A DNA stretch of 64,000 nt from Nymphaea colorata (Eukaryota; Streptophyta; Magnoliopsida; Nymphaeales; Nymphaeaceae): contig NC_045142.1 in NCBI RefSeq assembly GCF_008831285.2, forward strand, positions 26,735,876 to 26,799,875, written 5' to 3'. The translations under genes were made by a program, and so were the position numbers. This document shows, one piece after another, positions 34,801-48,013 of this stretch (position 1 is the stretch's first letter; each line of letters begins with the position of its first letter). A model generated the notes under the pieces. The model saw only the letters and a list, made by a program, of their open reading frames with translations, was not told the DNA's origin and made no database searches.

Positions 34801-35587
34801 TAGCTGGTTAAGTTACATCTGGTTTTACTTTTGGAATTTTGGGAGTGGCAATGCAGCATCAGAAATATGTGAAGGAAAGGAGATATGTAAGCAATGGTTC
34901 GCCCTTCACGTGAAGGGCATCTGAAGACGACAATGATCCTATCCTCCATGTCCCGGCGGTGGACCAAGCTAGGAAGGAAGCTTTTGGAGAAGGAATTTTG
35001 AGAGGTAGACGGGCACAATCAAGAAGCAAAGATTGAATGGGCTTGGGGGTGATGAGAAAAGGGTATCGGGTTTCTGATGCCATTCATGGCCTCTTGTCCA
35101 GGTTTGCTTCTGGTGGGAAGCGTTGGTGGCCCCTCCCGGCACGGGGAAAGCCGAGCAGAGAGGGAGGGGACGAAGCCAACCTCACGTGACAGCGCCGTGG
35201 GGTTGCTCCACGCTCGACCAGCAAACTGTACCCGCTTTTTGCTGTCAGCTTCCTCTCATTCTTCTCCCCTGTTGGGATGTTGAGAGATTGGAATGATGCA
35301 AGTGGACCATTTCACCTCCACGGCAAGTGGAGATAGATTTTCTTTCCTCTCGCTCTCTCTCTCTCTCTCTCTTTTAACTTCCCAGTGTTATTTATGAAGA
35401 TCATATATATTTCCAATTGAATTCACCTTGCTGCACGCATTATCATATTTTAAAAGATGAATGAAAACTGAATGAAAACAAAATGGGATGAAAAATACTC
35501 AAGTACCAATCTTGTATGGGCGTCAAATCCCATTGGTTTGGCACTAATTAGATTCAAATTGTCTCACTGCAAGTTAATTTTGTGTAC

Positions 35588-35643
<56 letters not shown>
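35588..35643. repeat. (CT)n(TA)n microsatellite
   Basis: A CT run passes directly into a TA run. Confidence 0.95.
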
Positions 35644-35645
<2 letters not shown>

Positions 35646-38465
35646 CGGCTTTAATTTCTAAGGCTTTCCGATAGTCTCGTGCCCACGTCTTCACGTCCTT
35701 GTCACAATAAACTGGGTTCCACTTTTCCACAGGTGCACCAACACAGAAGAACAACTCACTGAAATGACTGAAACATGCACAAAGATGGTTGGGGTCTATT
35801 TCTCTTCCTGTTGATAATAGATAACTTTCCTAAGATGGCTAGGCAACTCCAGCATTAAAGATGACAATGAATATTGTTGGTTGGTTTCCCATTGAAAGGG
35901 AGACTGTTAGTGCTTCGTGGATTTCTTATTTGCGGGCTCATCTGCTGCTGGTCATCATTTAGGTTCTTTCCAGCTTCTTGAATTAGGCCTAACAATCTTC
36001 TGCCCAAGTAACAGAAGCTCTATGGTTACAATCACCACTTAGACACTTTCAACTATAAAATTTTCGTCAAAAACTGGTTATCACTACTCGTTCCTAATTT
36101 AATTACAGTGATACTTCTACCGACCTCATAATTACAATATTGAATTCTTCCTTCTCTTGCAGTGATAGCAGACCCAGTTTGACAGTACTTATGATCAGCA
36201 AAAACTAATGGAGATCACATTGGGTACCCAAGTGGTTTCTGGATTAATCATAGAGATCAGCATGAGCAGACCCCATACGAAGAATTGAACAATTTTCATT
36301 TGGTTTACCTTTTGACCGTAATTTAAAAGAAAAAAGAAACTGCCCCTCTGAAGATCTACTCCTAATAATAACCACACGATTAGAAAGTTGTCAAATAAAA
36401 GCATGAACTCGAAAGGAAAAAGAACTTGATTGCTAGCCAAATGGTAAAGGTATAATGTAGAGATAGCAAGTAATATATACTGAAAGAAATTGCAGCTAAA
36501 GTTTTTAAAAGTTCACATTAGATTCTTATTTTAACAGTTTTTTGAAACCTGTAGTCCTTATAATTAAACAAAACCGTAAAACATGCTTTTAACTATGGGA
36601 AATTGAAAAGTAGATGAAAACATATTCAAAAAGAATATTTTAAGATATTTTCAGTTGTTAGACAGTCACAGAGATGCGGCAGCGATTTTCATTAATCTTG
36701 TGCGTATGTCACTAGCAGATGATCTGATCCTGGTTCCTGTCAAATAAGCCACAATACGAATCAACCTTCCACGCTCAAAATCAAATTAACATGAACATGG
36801 ATTTATTTGAATAATCAAATAACTAACAGAACAAATAGTGGGAGAGAGAGAGTTACTCAAACTCATTTAACTGAGGAATCAATCTGTGAAATTCTCCTCT
36901 TAATCTGAAAGTTGAGAGGAGTATACAAGTTTTAGTTATATATATATTGCGCCACAGAGATGCCTAACCAATACAAGCATTTCACTAGCAAAATGGCAGA
37001 CAGATTATGCTAAAGAAAGGATATATATATAGATCTAAAGTTTGCATTCATAGTCATTCCCCAAAAAGGTTTCAATCATCTCAGGCATTTATTAATATTC
37101 TCAGGAGGTTTAAAGTTATTATTCAGCTTTCCCAGTTCTCAACCATTTCTAATATATCTTACTTTGTGACGTAAGCTTAACTTTTCACTTTTTTTTTGTT
37201 TTTTATGTAAATTTTCATACATTTTAACTGTATGTAGATTTGATTTACTCTCGAGAAAACACAAAAAAAAGAAAAAAATCAATGGAAGTCCCATATTTCT
37301 AGGAAAATCGCGATGCTACTAATTAACATGATTAGATAAATAACGTGGGAGTGGCGCAGGAATATTCTAGCTAGCTTTTATGCACCATTGGGTAGCTCCA
37401 GCTTGAATGTTATGTATACAAATAACTAAAGCAAGCTCCAGCTTGATTATGTATAAAATAAATAAAGCAACTATAATAATCAGAATAATCAGATTGGTTT
37501 CGGAACTATAATATTCAGAATTATATTTTGCACTACGATTAGCACTTTCTTGAATGATCTCCAACAGTTTCTTCATTTGTCTTGCTCAGCGACGGATTCT
37601 ACTTTCATTGGTACACAATCATCTAGACAAAAAATGTAAATAACGATGCTTTTTCAGATTATTAAGATTAAGAAGAAGAAAGCAGACGCGCAAGAGCACA
37701 AGGATCCATGTACGTAGTTCGGAAGACCAATGGTCTTTCGAAATCGGCAAATGCAAGGCAACACCACTTGTTTAGGCCTAAAAATCTTGTGATTCATCAA
37801 TCTCATCGGATTCTTGCAGTTGATGATGGTCTTTGATCAACAGCAGATAGGTAAGAGGAAACTGACCGATCAGTTCATCTGCCCAAGTAGCAAAAACTGC
37901 AATTAACACCAGTGAGGGCTAGGGACCCGCCATGAAAGGTGCCAATGACTTCACGATGCCAGTGCTCGGGGACGTCGTTGACAGCGAAATCGGTGACGGT
38001 AGGGTGAGACCCACCTGGCCGAACGCCCGCTTTCACAGATGTAGGAGGCAGCAGGTTACATTCTCGCGGCAGAGACCCAGGAAGCGTGCTTTATGCGATT
38101 GTTTTCACCACATCTAATTTTCCGTTCGTTCACACTTCACACATATAAAAAGGACGGAAATTTTATTCCTGAATATGTGTGTCACGCAGGTGGAGGTTTT
38201 AAATGCAAAGACGCCTGAACATCTGGTTCCATCTTTCTTTCTTTCTTTCTTTCTTTTTTCTTTTTTCAAAGAGGCGTGTAAGTATTGTGATGTGAAAATG
38301 AAAACTGCTGATCTATGTGTCTTTCTCAGGTTTCTGTCGTGGGCCCTATTTGGGCATCTAAAGGCTTAAAAAACAAGAGGGACAAGCGTGTGATGAGCAC
38401 AATTCCTCCTCAACTTCTCACACTTTTCTTCTTCTTGTCCCAAACAAAAAGCTACCTTCAACGTG

Positions 38466-38473
38466 TATATAAA
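38466..38473 (+). promoter_or_regulatory. TATA box of the FPF1-like gene
   Basis: TATATAAA lies 138 bp upstream of the chosen ATG and is followed by a CT-rich leader, the usual layout of plant promoters. Confidence 0.7.
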
Positions 38474-38610
38474 CCCCTTCTATCCCCTTCTTCTCCGCCA
38501 TCAATCCTTTCATCTTCAATCTCATCTCCGAATTTGGTTCCCTGGTTAATCTAATCCGCTCAGTGCCTCCATTGCTCTTATCTTCTCCTCCCTCCCCACC
38601 TAGCAACAGT

Positions 38611-38949
38611 ATGTCTGGAGTGTGGGTGTTCAACAAGAATGGGGTGGCGAGGCTGGTGCAGAACCCGGGGGCGGAGCCGATCGACGGCACGACGCCGTCG
38701 AATGCGCGCCGGAAAGTGCTGGTTCACATCCCAACGAACGAGGTGATCACGTCGTATGCGCAGCTGGAGAGGAAGCTCCTGAGCCTGGGCTGGCTGCGCT
38801 ACTACGACGACCCGGAACTCATCCAGTTCCACAAGGAGGGGTCCATTGACCTCATCTCACTGCCCAGGGACTTCTCTAGGTTCAAGACCATGCACATGTA
38901 TGATGTGGTGATCAAGAATCGCAACATATTCGAAGTGAGGGACATGTAG
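38611..38949 (+). CDS. FPF1: Flowering-promoting factor 1-like protein
   Basis: Single-exon gene of 112 residues. It starts MSGVWVFNKNGVARLVQNPG, has RKVLVHIPTNEVITSYAQLE and LLSLGWLRYYDDPELIQFHK in the middle, and ends IKNRNIFEVRDM, all signatures of the FPF1 family (usual length about 110). Known: FPF1 proteins are small plant regulators; overexpression promotes flowering and alters gibberellin response, and the rice relative RAA1 affects root growth. There is no enzymatic motif, signal peptide or membrane segment. The open frame extends 16 codons upstream, but the Met at 38611 is chosen because all family members start MSGVWVF or similar. The coding part is GC-rich against AT-rich surroundings. 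A TATA box lies at 38466, and a TTC microsatellite follows the stop in the 3' UTR. Confidence 0.96.
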   Translation: MSGVWVFNKNGVARLVQNPGAEPIDGTTPSNARRKVLVHIPTNEVITSYAQLERKLLSLGWLRYYDDPELIQFHKEGSIDLISLPRDFSRFKTMHMYDVVIKNRNIFEVRDM

Positions 38950-41900
38950 TTCAGACGGCATCTTACTCCCTCTTCTTCTTCTTCTTCTTCTTTTTCTTCT
39001 TCTTCGTCTGTGTGTGCAATAAGTAAGAGTCATCCCCACGCCAATTTGGTGCACCGATATTTGAGGGACAATAAACATGGGGTAAGTCTATAGGTCTATG
39101 CATATGAACATGCTATGGGAATGTCAATTCGCTCATGCTCTGGGAATGAAATAACGTGTTTTCATATAACTCTGTTCACTGCATATGGCGTTGCTGTATC
39201 GCTTTTTTGCATAGATACGTCTCCGCTTGATTTCTGCAAAGATTGATAGCTAGATCTTCTCGGAGCTCTCTCATTGTCTGGTTCAACTTCGACCACCATG
39301 ATGACAAAGGAACCACGGGGCAAATATATAATTTTCATGCCAATCAACGTATGAAACAGCTTTGTTGAGCATGGAGGTCTTAAATTGATCACAAAATTTT
39401 TTCCCACAAAAACGTAGTTTAGTCTTCGATCATGAAATTTTGGTGCATTGTGGCCTTGACGGTTGATGCCCTTGGAAAAGCTACTAAAGTCCCTTACTCA
39501 TGACTTGATTCAGAAACCATTTTCTGCATATAGATCACGCTCCTGATGTCAGATTTTCAGAAAACAGAAAAAAGGGCAGGATGGTGCTCTTTCTTTTTAC
39601 TGATCAACGGTCTTTGACCGCCATTGTTCGGTAAACACTTACCTGGAGGACGCATGAAGCGGCTTGCTATCCATCATACTCGATTGATGGTGCTTCTGAT
39701 TCTTGCTCCTTCCGCTCTTTCAAATGAACAAAGAAAAGAAACAGAAACAAAAGTAAAAAGAACCTAATTGCTTCTTCGGAAAGCATTAATCCGCTGTGTT
39801 TTCCTGCCATTGAAGATTGTCTCACGGAGCTCTGATGGCAGATGGACGTGATTTCTCGATGAAAACCTTTAGCGGCTTAAGCGACAACCCGAGGAGGACC
39901 TTGCCATCGTCCTGTCTTCAGCGCAGGGAGCGCTTTTGGTACTTTCAAAGAGAAAGGGATCCCCACGTTCACTTTCCCTGCGAAAGAGGGAACGATGACG
40001 TCATCTTCCCATTCCCATGTGAGTCGGACAACTAGTAGATCTTTTTGTGTTTTTTTTTTCCATCTTTGTTTCCTTTTAGACTCGGACGGCTACAACGGCT
40101 TCAAACAAGAACCTTAGTCCGAGGTTCTTGCTAATAGTGGTGGTGGTGGAGTCAGAAATTTTTCATGATAGAATTAAAGTTAAATTAAAATACCATTTAA
40201 ATTGTTAAAATTTATATGTATTTTAAAAAATTAAGGTGGACTGGTTCTACCTTGACTCTGCTGCTGCTGCCAACGTTGTCAATATGGGATTTGCTGTGCA
40301 GCGGGGTCAATATGGGATTTGCGGCTCCTGCCAACGTTGTCAATATCGGATTTGGTGTGCAGCGGCCCGGTGAGCTTAACAATGTGCCGTATCTGCCGAT
40401 CGTTGTTGAGGATCTTTTTAGGGTCTCGTCGCCTGCATTTTTGCTTTTTTTGCTGCTAGCTGTTGAAGATTAAGGGACGGGTGGAAAGAAACAGAAACCG
40501 AATCCGATCTAAAATCAACCGGCGACGACCGGATGGGTGTCTTTTTAATTTTTAATTGGATGAAAGATAGAGCACCGGTGCATGGTTAATCTTTTTGTTG
40601 CTGTTGATCATATATACTCTGGCATTTGTTTTTCCCTGGTTGAGAAATCAATTCCTCCAATCACATCTATGATTTCTTAGCCTGCGATTGTTCAATACTG
40701 GCCACAGAATCGCGCTATGATTCTCAAAGAATCACACGTTTGCAGAAAGTGCGCTTTTGCGCCGAACAACAAGAATCACAACCTGCACCTTTTTCCTTTT
40801 AATTTATGAGTTCGATTAACTTGTGATTGATTTGAACGTTTCTGATAAAAAATTCCCAGCTTCATGATCTTTTTTCTTGGGTTAGGTTGTCATCTTTAAC
40901 GAATCAGCAGACATTCGATTACTAGATCCTCTTCTGTAGTAAAAGGAATCAAAGATCTGGTTTAGACGATCAAGATCTCAACAGTACTGCCATTCTGAAG
41001 GCCGAGTTTTTCTCATGAAATCATCATCATAAACCCTGTTGCTCGTGGTAAAGCAGACATATATAGGCGATATATATGCAGCCTAATGACTTCGATCGAT
41101 CGAGAACTCCACAATCGATTCAGAAACTTAATGGGCAGATGGGCTTCGAGATCAAGCAACATTCTAAGGATTACAGCACTTAAGCAGTCTATTTCTGAGA
41201 CCTGAACTTTAGGTGAACAACGCCGACCTTCGTGCGCCATATACAAGGAGAGTTTAAAGATGGTGTGAAGTCACTGTTACAAGAAGCTACTAGATCGTCC
41301 GAGTCACAATCTTCTGCTTTTCGTGGTGTGGCTAAGGTTGCTGGAATCTCCCTCCCTTCAGAGCTCATTTACACGTGTAAATATATATGTAAGCCCTTGT
41401 GCTTGTGGATGAGCAATAAAGATGAGAAAACAAATCCGCTTCTTCCGTCTGTCTAAAGCCAAGAATAAAAAAGCTAAAACAGATGTGCAAAAAGATGCCT
41501 TCGGAGGAGAAAAGTATTCCGATTGACTGAGCACAGACTGTTTGATTAGCAAGGGCGTTTGGAGAGACTAGTTAACTTAATTACAGTTGCCCATTTAACC
41601 GTTGAAGTGAACTAGCTATGAGAGCATGAGAATTTATATGAGAACGTCAGAAGACTATAGTGATTCAGTGTTTAATTAAGTAGAATTGATGAGCATGCAA
41701 CACCTAAACAGTACATAAAAATTTTATATATAAGCATCTCGTTTTGTTGTCTGCAGTAATCCAATCATATAATCGACCAAATAACTCAGGATAGTAATGT
41801 CATGAGTTTCCTTCTTTTTTTCTTCTTGTGCATCAAAATTAACCAATATGAAGCACAGTCTCTGAAATGTATCTGATCTAAGAAAAGTACTGCTAGGTAA

Positions 41901-43394
41901 TTGTGTTTGGCGCGTGAAGATCGAAGGAGTTTAACTTGGTCTGGCTAAGTTCACGATGTGTGTTAGATCCCCAAGTCAAGATTAAAGAACAAGTTTTCAT
42001 CCTTGACGGCAATTGCAACGATCGAGACAACTGCTCACTTGGGCTGCTTGCCGATTAAGCCTCAGTTCTGACAAGCAGGACATCGTTCGTCACTGTCGCT
42101 GTTATTCTTCTTTTAGTTGATTCTACACTTCCGTTGCGTAGATGACTAGAGACTTTCAAGGAGAGAAGCCAAAAGAATACTGCGTCTGGTAGGATTAAGC
42201 AGGTAGCAGCATTATCCTCTTCACAAAGGAAATAAATGAAAGAAGGGGCGATTTCGATTTCCTGCTGTCCACTGTCGGTCGTTTTCTTTGATTTGGTCTC
42301 CCATGTGGTTGTGGGGCTAAAGAGAGAGAAGGAGAGGATAAATAAGAATACGTTAAGAATGATAAGAATCAGCAACCGAGAGGGAAGGAGGATAGATAAG
42401 AATGCGTTAAGAAAAGAAGTGATAAGAATCACCAACCAAAAGAGTACGTTATCTTAATATTACGAGGAAGAGTATAGGAATCAAATAGGAATGCATAAGA
42501 GAATGATAAGAACCAAGAGAGGGAGAGTTCCATATTTTTTGCCGCAGATCTTGCTCTTGTTTTATGATCTGCATTTTCTCTGTTGAAAGTTTGGATGAAT
42601 CATGAATCAAAGTACATACATATATATCTCATCGTTCACAGTTTAGTGTTTCGTTCCTCTCAAGAAAACAAGTTGGCCCTTCGATTCATGACCGCGACCC
42701 ACGAATCGATTCAACTTTTTTCGTACCATCTTTTTGTTATTTATTGCTGGAGGGCCTGCCCACTAGGAAGAGTTCACATTTATTTTAGTGCCATCGACCC
42801 ATTATGATTATTAATTCGTGATACAGGAACCAGGACGATGGGTATCATTTAATTAGTTTTGTCACTATCATCATGCACTTGCTTCCCTGATTTTGGAGTC
42901 CTTCCTCTCGGTTCATCTGGTTAGAAGCAGCTGTCAATGAGGATCGCCATCTGCTCGGCTGGAAGGCTTTCAAAGAAGGAAAAAAAAACTCCTTAGGTTC
43001 AACTTGGGGCATTTATATCCTCATATAATGAGGTGATATAAAGCCATAGGCTTCATCCAATAGGGGTAGGATGATGCGAAGCAGACGAAAAAATTAAATC
43101 ATTCGGACCCCTAGGCTAAGTCCCTCCCAGACTAGGAAAAATGGATAAGCTACATTTGATTAAGTTTGGTTTTGAATTGGTTTAGTCGAATCTGGTAAAT
43201 GATCCAATTGTTAAGCAAACTGAGATTCAACATGCATGCAGTCTCAAGATCGAACATAAATTCGATATGTGATAAGGGTTTGACCTTAATTATATATAAA
43301 TGTCAATTTTTATGCCTATCATATCTGAATTCAGTTTTAAAAAATAAGGTCAAGCTTAGAGACTGAACTTGAATCTGATTACGCGACATCTAAG
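38950..43394. other. Intergenic region with short duplications, no gene recognised
   Basis: 4.4 kb downstream of the FPF1-like gene. Noted: a duplication of about 38 bp with period near 59 (CTGCCAACGTTGTCAATAT at about 40267 and 40326), and a 60-bp tandem duplication at about 42321-42440 (GATAAGAATCA at 42361 and 42421) with a weaker third copy to about 42525. No open frame here resembles a known protein. Confidence 0.5.
38970..39007. repeat. (TTC)n microsatellite in the FPF1-like 3' UTR
   Basis: TCT/TTC run with one TTTTT interruption, about 20 bp after the stop codon. Confidence 0.9.
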
Positions 43395-43616
43395 CAATGG
43401 GAGAGCAAAAAAATTTTAGCTAAGGGGTACTGATTCATCTTATTATTGGAATTGATTGGGTGCATATAAAGCTACAGGACATTGACATGGGTCTGGTGCG
43501 GGCACCCCATATAACTAGGCTTGAGTCCAACACATGATAAATAAAAAATTTATAAAAGATTACACAGGCTCGGGCAGGCAGTTGCTCACACTAGCCCCAT
43601 GGTAGCTCCGCTATTG
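43395..43616. mobile_element. hAT-like MITE, CAGTGGCGGAGC family, older copy
   Basis: Left end CAATGGGAGAGC and right end GCTCCGCTATTG are inverted repeats. The flanks CATCTAAG and TGTCTAAG agree at 6 of 8 bases, consistent with a decayed 8-bp target duplication. The interior near the right end, GTTGCTCACACTAGCC, matches the element at 44415. Length 222 bp; orientation is assigned by similarity only. Confidence 0.7.
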
Positions 43617-44414
43617 TGTCTAAGTCAGTCCAATTACTTATAAGTTTGATGTGACTTGAATTTGAACCGTTTGCAGTACAAGTATTTTGGCTGAGGGTTT
43701 TCTCTCTCAGGTCCGAGAAAACATGGCTATGGGCATCAACATGCAACACCCCCAATCTCAAAACCGTGGATTTTGCCTCCTTTGAGGATTTGAAATTCAT
43801 GGTTTTAAAATATTATGTTCGATAAAACCATAGGTTTATTGGCATATCCGACCCTCGGGATCTTAAAACCAAAGATATCAAATGCAGCTTAAGAGGTAGT
43901 TTGGTATCAGGGAGACGACGGTAGTGTCCTGCACAATCTGCCTCAAGAATCTGGTAGATTCATAGAACATTTTAACTAGCTTCTATTTTTCCCAAATGGT
44001 TAGCCACAGTTCATGAGTTCTAGTTTGTTACCCACTAGCACAAACTACATGAGGTTAAGTTTCCCCTTTGACAATTGAAAAGAGGAGGTCAAATTGAGCA
44101 GGCATTATATGATTTAGCCAGGTCCATTAAATTGGATGGCATCCAAGTCCGACCCACCATTTACTTTGCTTAAAAGAATTAAAAGAAGAAGATTCTTACA
44201 CCTAAAAGAGCGAACTTTGCAGCTAGTCTTTTACTTCCCTTAAAAGAGGAAGATGCTTACACCCTGAAAGTGCAAACTTTGAAGCAAAAACTAAACTTAA
44301 GTACCTCTTCATGAAAGAAAGCTGCAACTGATTTTGTAATACGTGTTTTTTCAGCAGATTCTTTTCCATAAATCCTCGTCTTTGGGACCTATTTAAGATC
44401 TTGATGATTGACTT

Positions 44415-44586
44415 CAGTGGCGGAGCTGGGATTTTTTTGGCTGACGGCAGTTTGAGTCGCCAACCCAAGTCGGTCTGATGTGGGCATTGCATGTGAATGA
44501 ACCCAGGTCTAGTTTCACTGCAATGGCATTTTTGAAGGGCTAGTGTGGGCAATTGCCCGCACTAGCCACACTTAGCTCCCCTATTG
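44415..44586. mobile_element. hAT-like MITE, CAGTGGCGGAGC family, intact ends
   Basis: Exact 8-bp direct repeats ATTGACTT flank it (44407-44414 and 44587-44594). Left end CAGTGGCGGAGCT; right end AGCTCCCCTATTG. Length 172 bp with no coding capacity. A small inner palindrome GGGCAATTGCCC lies near the right end. Confidence 0.88.
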
Positions 44587-44594
44587 ATTGACTT

Positions 44595-46043
44595 TGTTCA
44601 ATGGTGCCAAGCAACCTATTCTTCCCAATTTCTTATAAGACCGAAGCAGATGAACCTGAAGAAATTATAACTTCCTCTCTGATAAACCTTATATGATTGT
44701 ATCGTATTGTTCACTTCCATGTGTTAAACAGGAGGTAAGAGGGACCTCGCTTCCGCCGCTCACTCTGCCATTGTAAGGTTCTCGAAGCTTTCTCATGACG
44801 CTGTCCTTGTAAGAATTGGTGACATGGGGTCACCGGATACATTCATTTATTTTTAAAGGGTTCTTAATTCGTCTTCATGTTGTTCAAATCACAAGCTAAA
44901 TATTCAAATCTATGGTAAACGGCCAAGAAAATATAACATTCATGCATGAACAATCCCCACTACTGGATTCTAACCCATGATGTTCTGTCAACTTGGTGAC
45001 TTCCATGAATTTCAACCATTAAATAAAAAGATGCTTTTATTTGTTAACCGAGAAGACTATGATAAAGATAACTGATTAAAGTTGTTGGCTATAAAGATGC
45101 CAATCTAATGAGAAGACGAAGAGTGATTAGGAGGGAAAAATTCCATGAATGACAGCAGAAACCGTGGGAGAATTAGGTCAATTCGTCATATACTTACATA
45201 TTTGTCTTGTTTTGATGTATATATATATATAAAAAAAGAAATGCCTGCAAACTTAGCAAATCATGATACATTCATTTATTTTTTAGTGAATTCAGAATAG
45301 AGGCTGATGTTAATTAAGTTGACAGAACTCAAGAGGCGTCCCCTATTTAAGCAATCAAGTTATCCAAACATAAATTTTCTTGTCCGCTTGTGGTGTGAAG
45401 GGCCATGAGGACATGATTAAATCATTCACGCTGTTAAAATCATGATCGAACTAATTAATTAGTTCCGATCGATCCGGAAGGTCTGATCTCAAATCCACAA
45501 ATCTCGAAATCCTTCTTTAGTGCCTTATGATTCTGCACCGTTTGTTAATAAAAGCGAAGGAAAAAATTAAGGAGTTTGTGCAACATTTAGCTTGGTTTAG
45601 GATTAAAATCTCCAACCAGATCTATTTGAGTAACTCGGATCACTTTTCCAATCTTGATGCAATGCAATTTTCGGGTTTAGATCTTGCAAGATCCGGCACA
45701 TGTTTGACCCGTTTCACACCCCATGCATGCTGGCTTGGCGGTGAGCAGATCTGGACAGAGACCACCAAATTAAATCCATGCATGTGAAGTGTTGGAATCT
45801 TAATTATTTGAGAGAATGATCTTAGATCTCGTCATTTGTTAAATAAGCGCTGCCGCCATGAGCTGGTTTTCCAGGTAATCAAACTTTCGGACTTTCTTCC
45901 GCGAATGTGCTTATATATATAATGCATGTGTACAAATTACACGGTTGCGGAATGAGCGAAGCAACTTGAAGACCAGCTCAGCCCAATTTGCTAAAAAAAT
46001 GCTTATTCATGATCGTCAGCTAAGCATTACTCTATAATGTTTC

Positions 46044-46075
<32 letters not shown>

Positions 46076-47783
46076 TGTTTATATAAAGTAAAATTGAATG
46101 GTGATTCTGGATTTTTTTTTTTTACATGAAGTCTAGGCCATAGATCTCTCCCCTCTCTCTCTCCTCCTAAATATCTCTCTCTCTCTCTTCTCTTATAAAC
46201 TCACCACATATGTACTCCTTTTACTTTCTAATTGGGGTGACAAAAAGGATGTATTATACTACAAAAGGTGAAAACAAAAGGTAAACTGCTTTGTTTTTTT
46301 AATAAAATTTGAGGTATAGTGATCGAGTTCATGATCAAACTGGGGCTCCCTGATTCGGGGGGATGCTAGTTCGACGAAATAGGCCAATTCATCGATTCAC
46401 TTGAATATTCAAGAATGAATCAGCAGAGAAATATTTTAAAGATAATTTCTAAGAATAAATAAAAAATGTATGAGGTTGATGTATTTATTTACGACTAACT
46501 AGCTAAAAGTTGTCACGTGGAAGTCTTGAACTGGCATCAAAATCGAATTGGGGTTTGCCACGAACTGAATTCTTCTAACTGACCGATTCTAGCAATGGTA
46601 CTGCATGTAGAGAAGATGAGAAGGAACTCGAAGAACAACAATAAGAAAGAAGGCCTGTTTAACTAATTGTCTGACGGTCGATGCAAATTCTCGAGCAAAC
46701 AATACACATTTAAGAATCCAAACTAAAAAGTGTTAGGATTTGGCATCTGCCCAACTTATTCTCTATTTTAAAGCGACCGTACTTCCTTGCAGTCGACCGT
46801 AAGGCACACCATTAATGCTTCCTGTAACGGTGAACGTCCACTGTAAAAAAAGTAAAGAGCAGTAGACTCGGCAGGGATGATCGTGGGCCTGAATCATGCA
46901 GGAGTTTCCTGATCGACCCTATGATAATCTGCTCGCCTGCTGTGCAAGTGCAGCAGGAGTGATCGGAAGGTGGGTGTTCCGGCCGGTCGATCTCTTGTCC
47001 TCGAGGGGAGCAGGAGATCTAGTTGCAGCACAGGGATACGGTGGACGAAGCATCCGATGTCCTTGCCGGCGATGCCCTGACAAAAGGACCAGCGCTTGTT
47101 CCCTCCTCCACGATAGATGAAAAAGAGAGAGGGAGAAGCTGGCGAGCGAACTCACCTGTCCCTTTCCCCCATGAAAGCAACACATCATGTGGGCCATGTG
47201 GAGAGAGATAGAGGGAGGTCCTGTTCATCTCTCATGCTGCTGGCTGGGCATGTACCATACAGTAGCCAGTCCACAAGTTTCTTTCCTTCCATCTTCATTT
47301 TAATCAGTACGTGGCCTTTAAGAAGTAATTGAAACAAGAAATAAGTTTCCATGGATTTTATGTCTCAAAAGATGTGAACTCTTTTGGTGGACGGAATTGA
47401 GCTTTTAGAGTTTGTATGCACAGTGTTTGCAGCTTCTTCGATGGTCGGACTTCCCCTTCCCGGCCTGCATGGTTCTATGGCCTGTTTAGAATGCTGCCTC
47501 ATTTAAGACCAAATACATGATTCCTTTTCTTTTTTTCTTGGGTGTATCGGAAAAGAGAGAAAATCGTCGATATTTGGAGCTAATTTTGATGTCTGTCTTC
47601 TCGCAGATCATGTGTTTGATTTTTGGCAGGTAGTAATATGTGAAAATTGAGAGTGAAGAAATGCCATTTAGACATCCAAATATATATATATATATATAAA
47701 AAGGAGCACGAAAAATAGCATAAATGTTCTTTTTGAGTTTCATCTGACATGTGCAAGCAATCATGTGAAAATTACCATACAAC
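44595..47783. other. Intergenic region, no gene recognised
   Basis: 3.2 kb, mostly AT-rich. TA and CT microsatellites lie at about 46060-46190. A GC-richer patch at 46860-47240 holds overlapping open frames on both strands, none with a recognisable domain; it could be a promoter or non-coding transcript. Confidence 0.45.
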
Positions 47784-48005
47784 AAATGGCGGAGCCATAT
47801 GGTTCCCCACACCAGCTTCACAATATTTGTTTAATATGTGTGTTAATGTTTTGATATATGGTTTCTTACACCAGCTTCACAAAATTTGTTTAATATGTGT
47901 GTTAATGTTTTGATATATTTGTTTATTATACATATAAGTATCCCAAACAAATTAATGCTATTGAATGAATGCCCCCACCAAAAAAATTTTCTGGCTCCGC
48001 TAATA
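47784..48005. mobile_element. hAT-like MITE, CAGTGGCGGAGC family, with internal tandem duplication
   Basis: Exact 8-bp direct repeats CATACAAC flank it (47776-47783 and 48006-48013). Ends AAATGGCGGAGCC and GGCTCCGCTAATA are the family termini with mutated outer bases. Inside, a 59-bp unit starting CACCAGCTTCACAA is tandemly duplicated (copies at 47810 and 47869). Length 222 bp. Confidence 0.82.
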
Positions 48006-48013
48006 CATACAAC

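Larger units (their letters stand above)
30807..38465. other. 7.6-kb intergenic region, no gene recognised
   Basis: The first 100 bp, CT-rich, are the likely 5' UTR and promoter of the complex I gene. After that I see only microsatellites, one minisatellite (34334-34800) and AT-rich DNA. A block at 37670-37800 contains ATGTACGTAGTTCGGAAGAC, a phrase common in LTR retrotransposon ends, but no paired LTR, primer site or polyprotein was found. Open frames at 33767-34236 and 34674-35083 lack any motif I know. Confidence 0.5.

Noticed and set aside
37670-37800. Possible LTR retrotransposon fragment
   Set aside because: A familiar phrase (TACGTAGTTCGGAAGAC) is present, but there is no paired LTR, primer-binding site, polypurine tract or coding domain, so I did not call an element.
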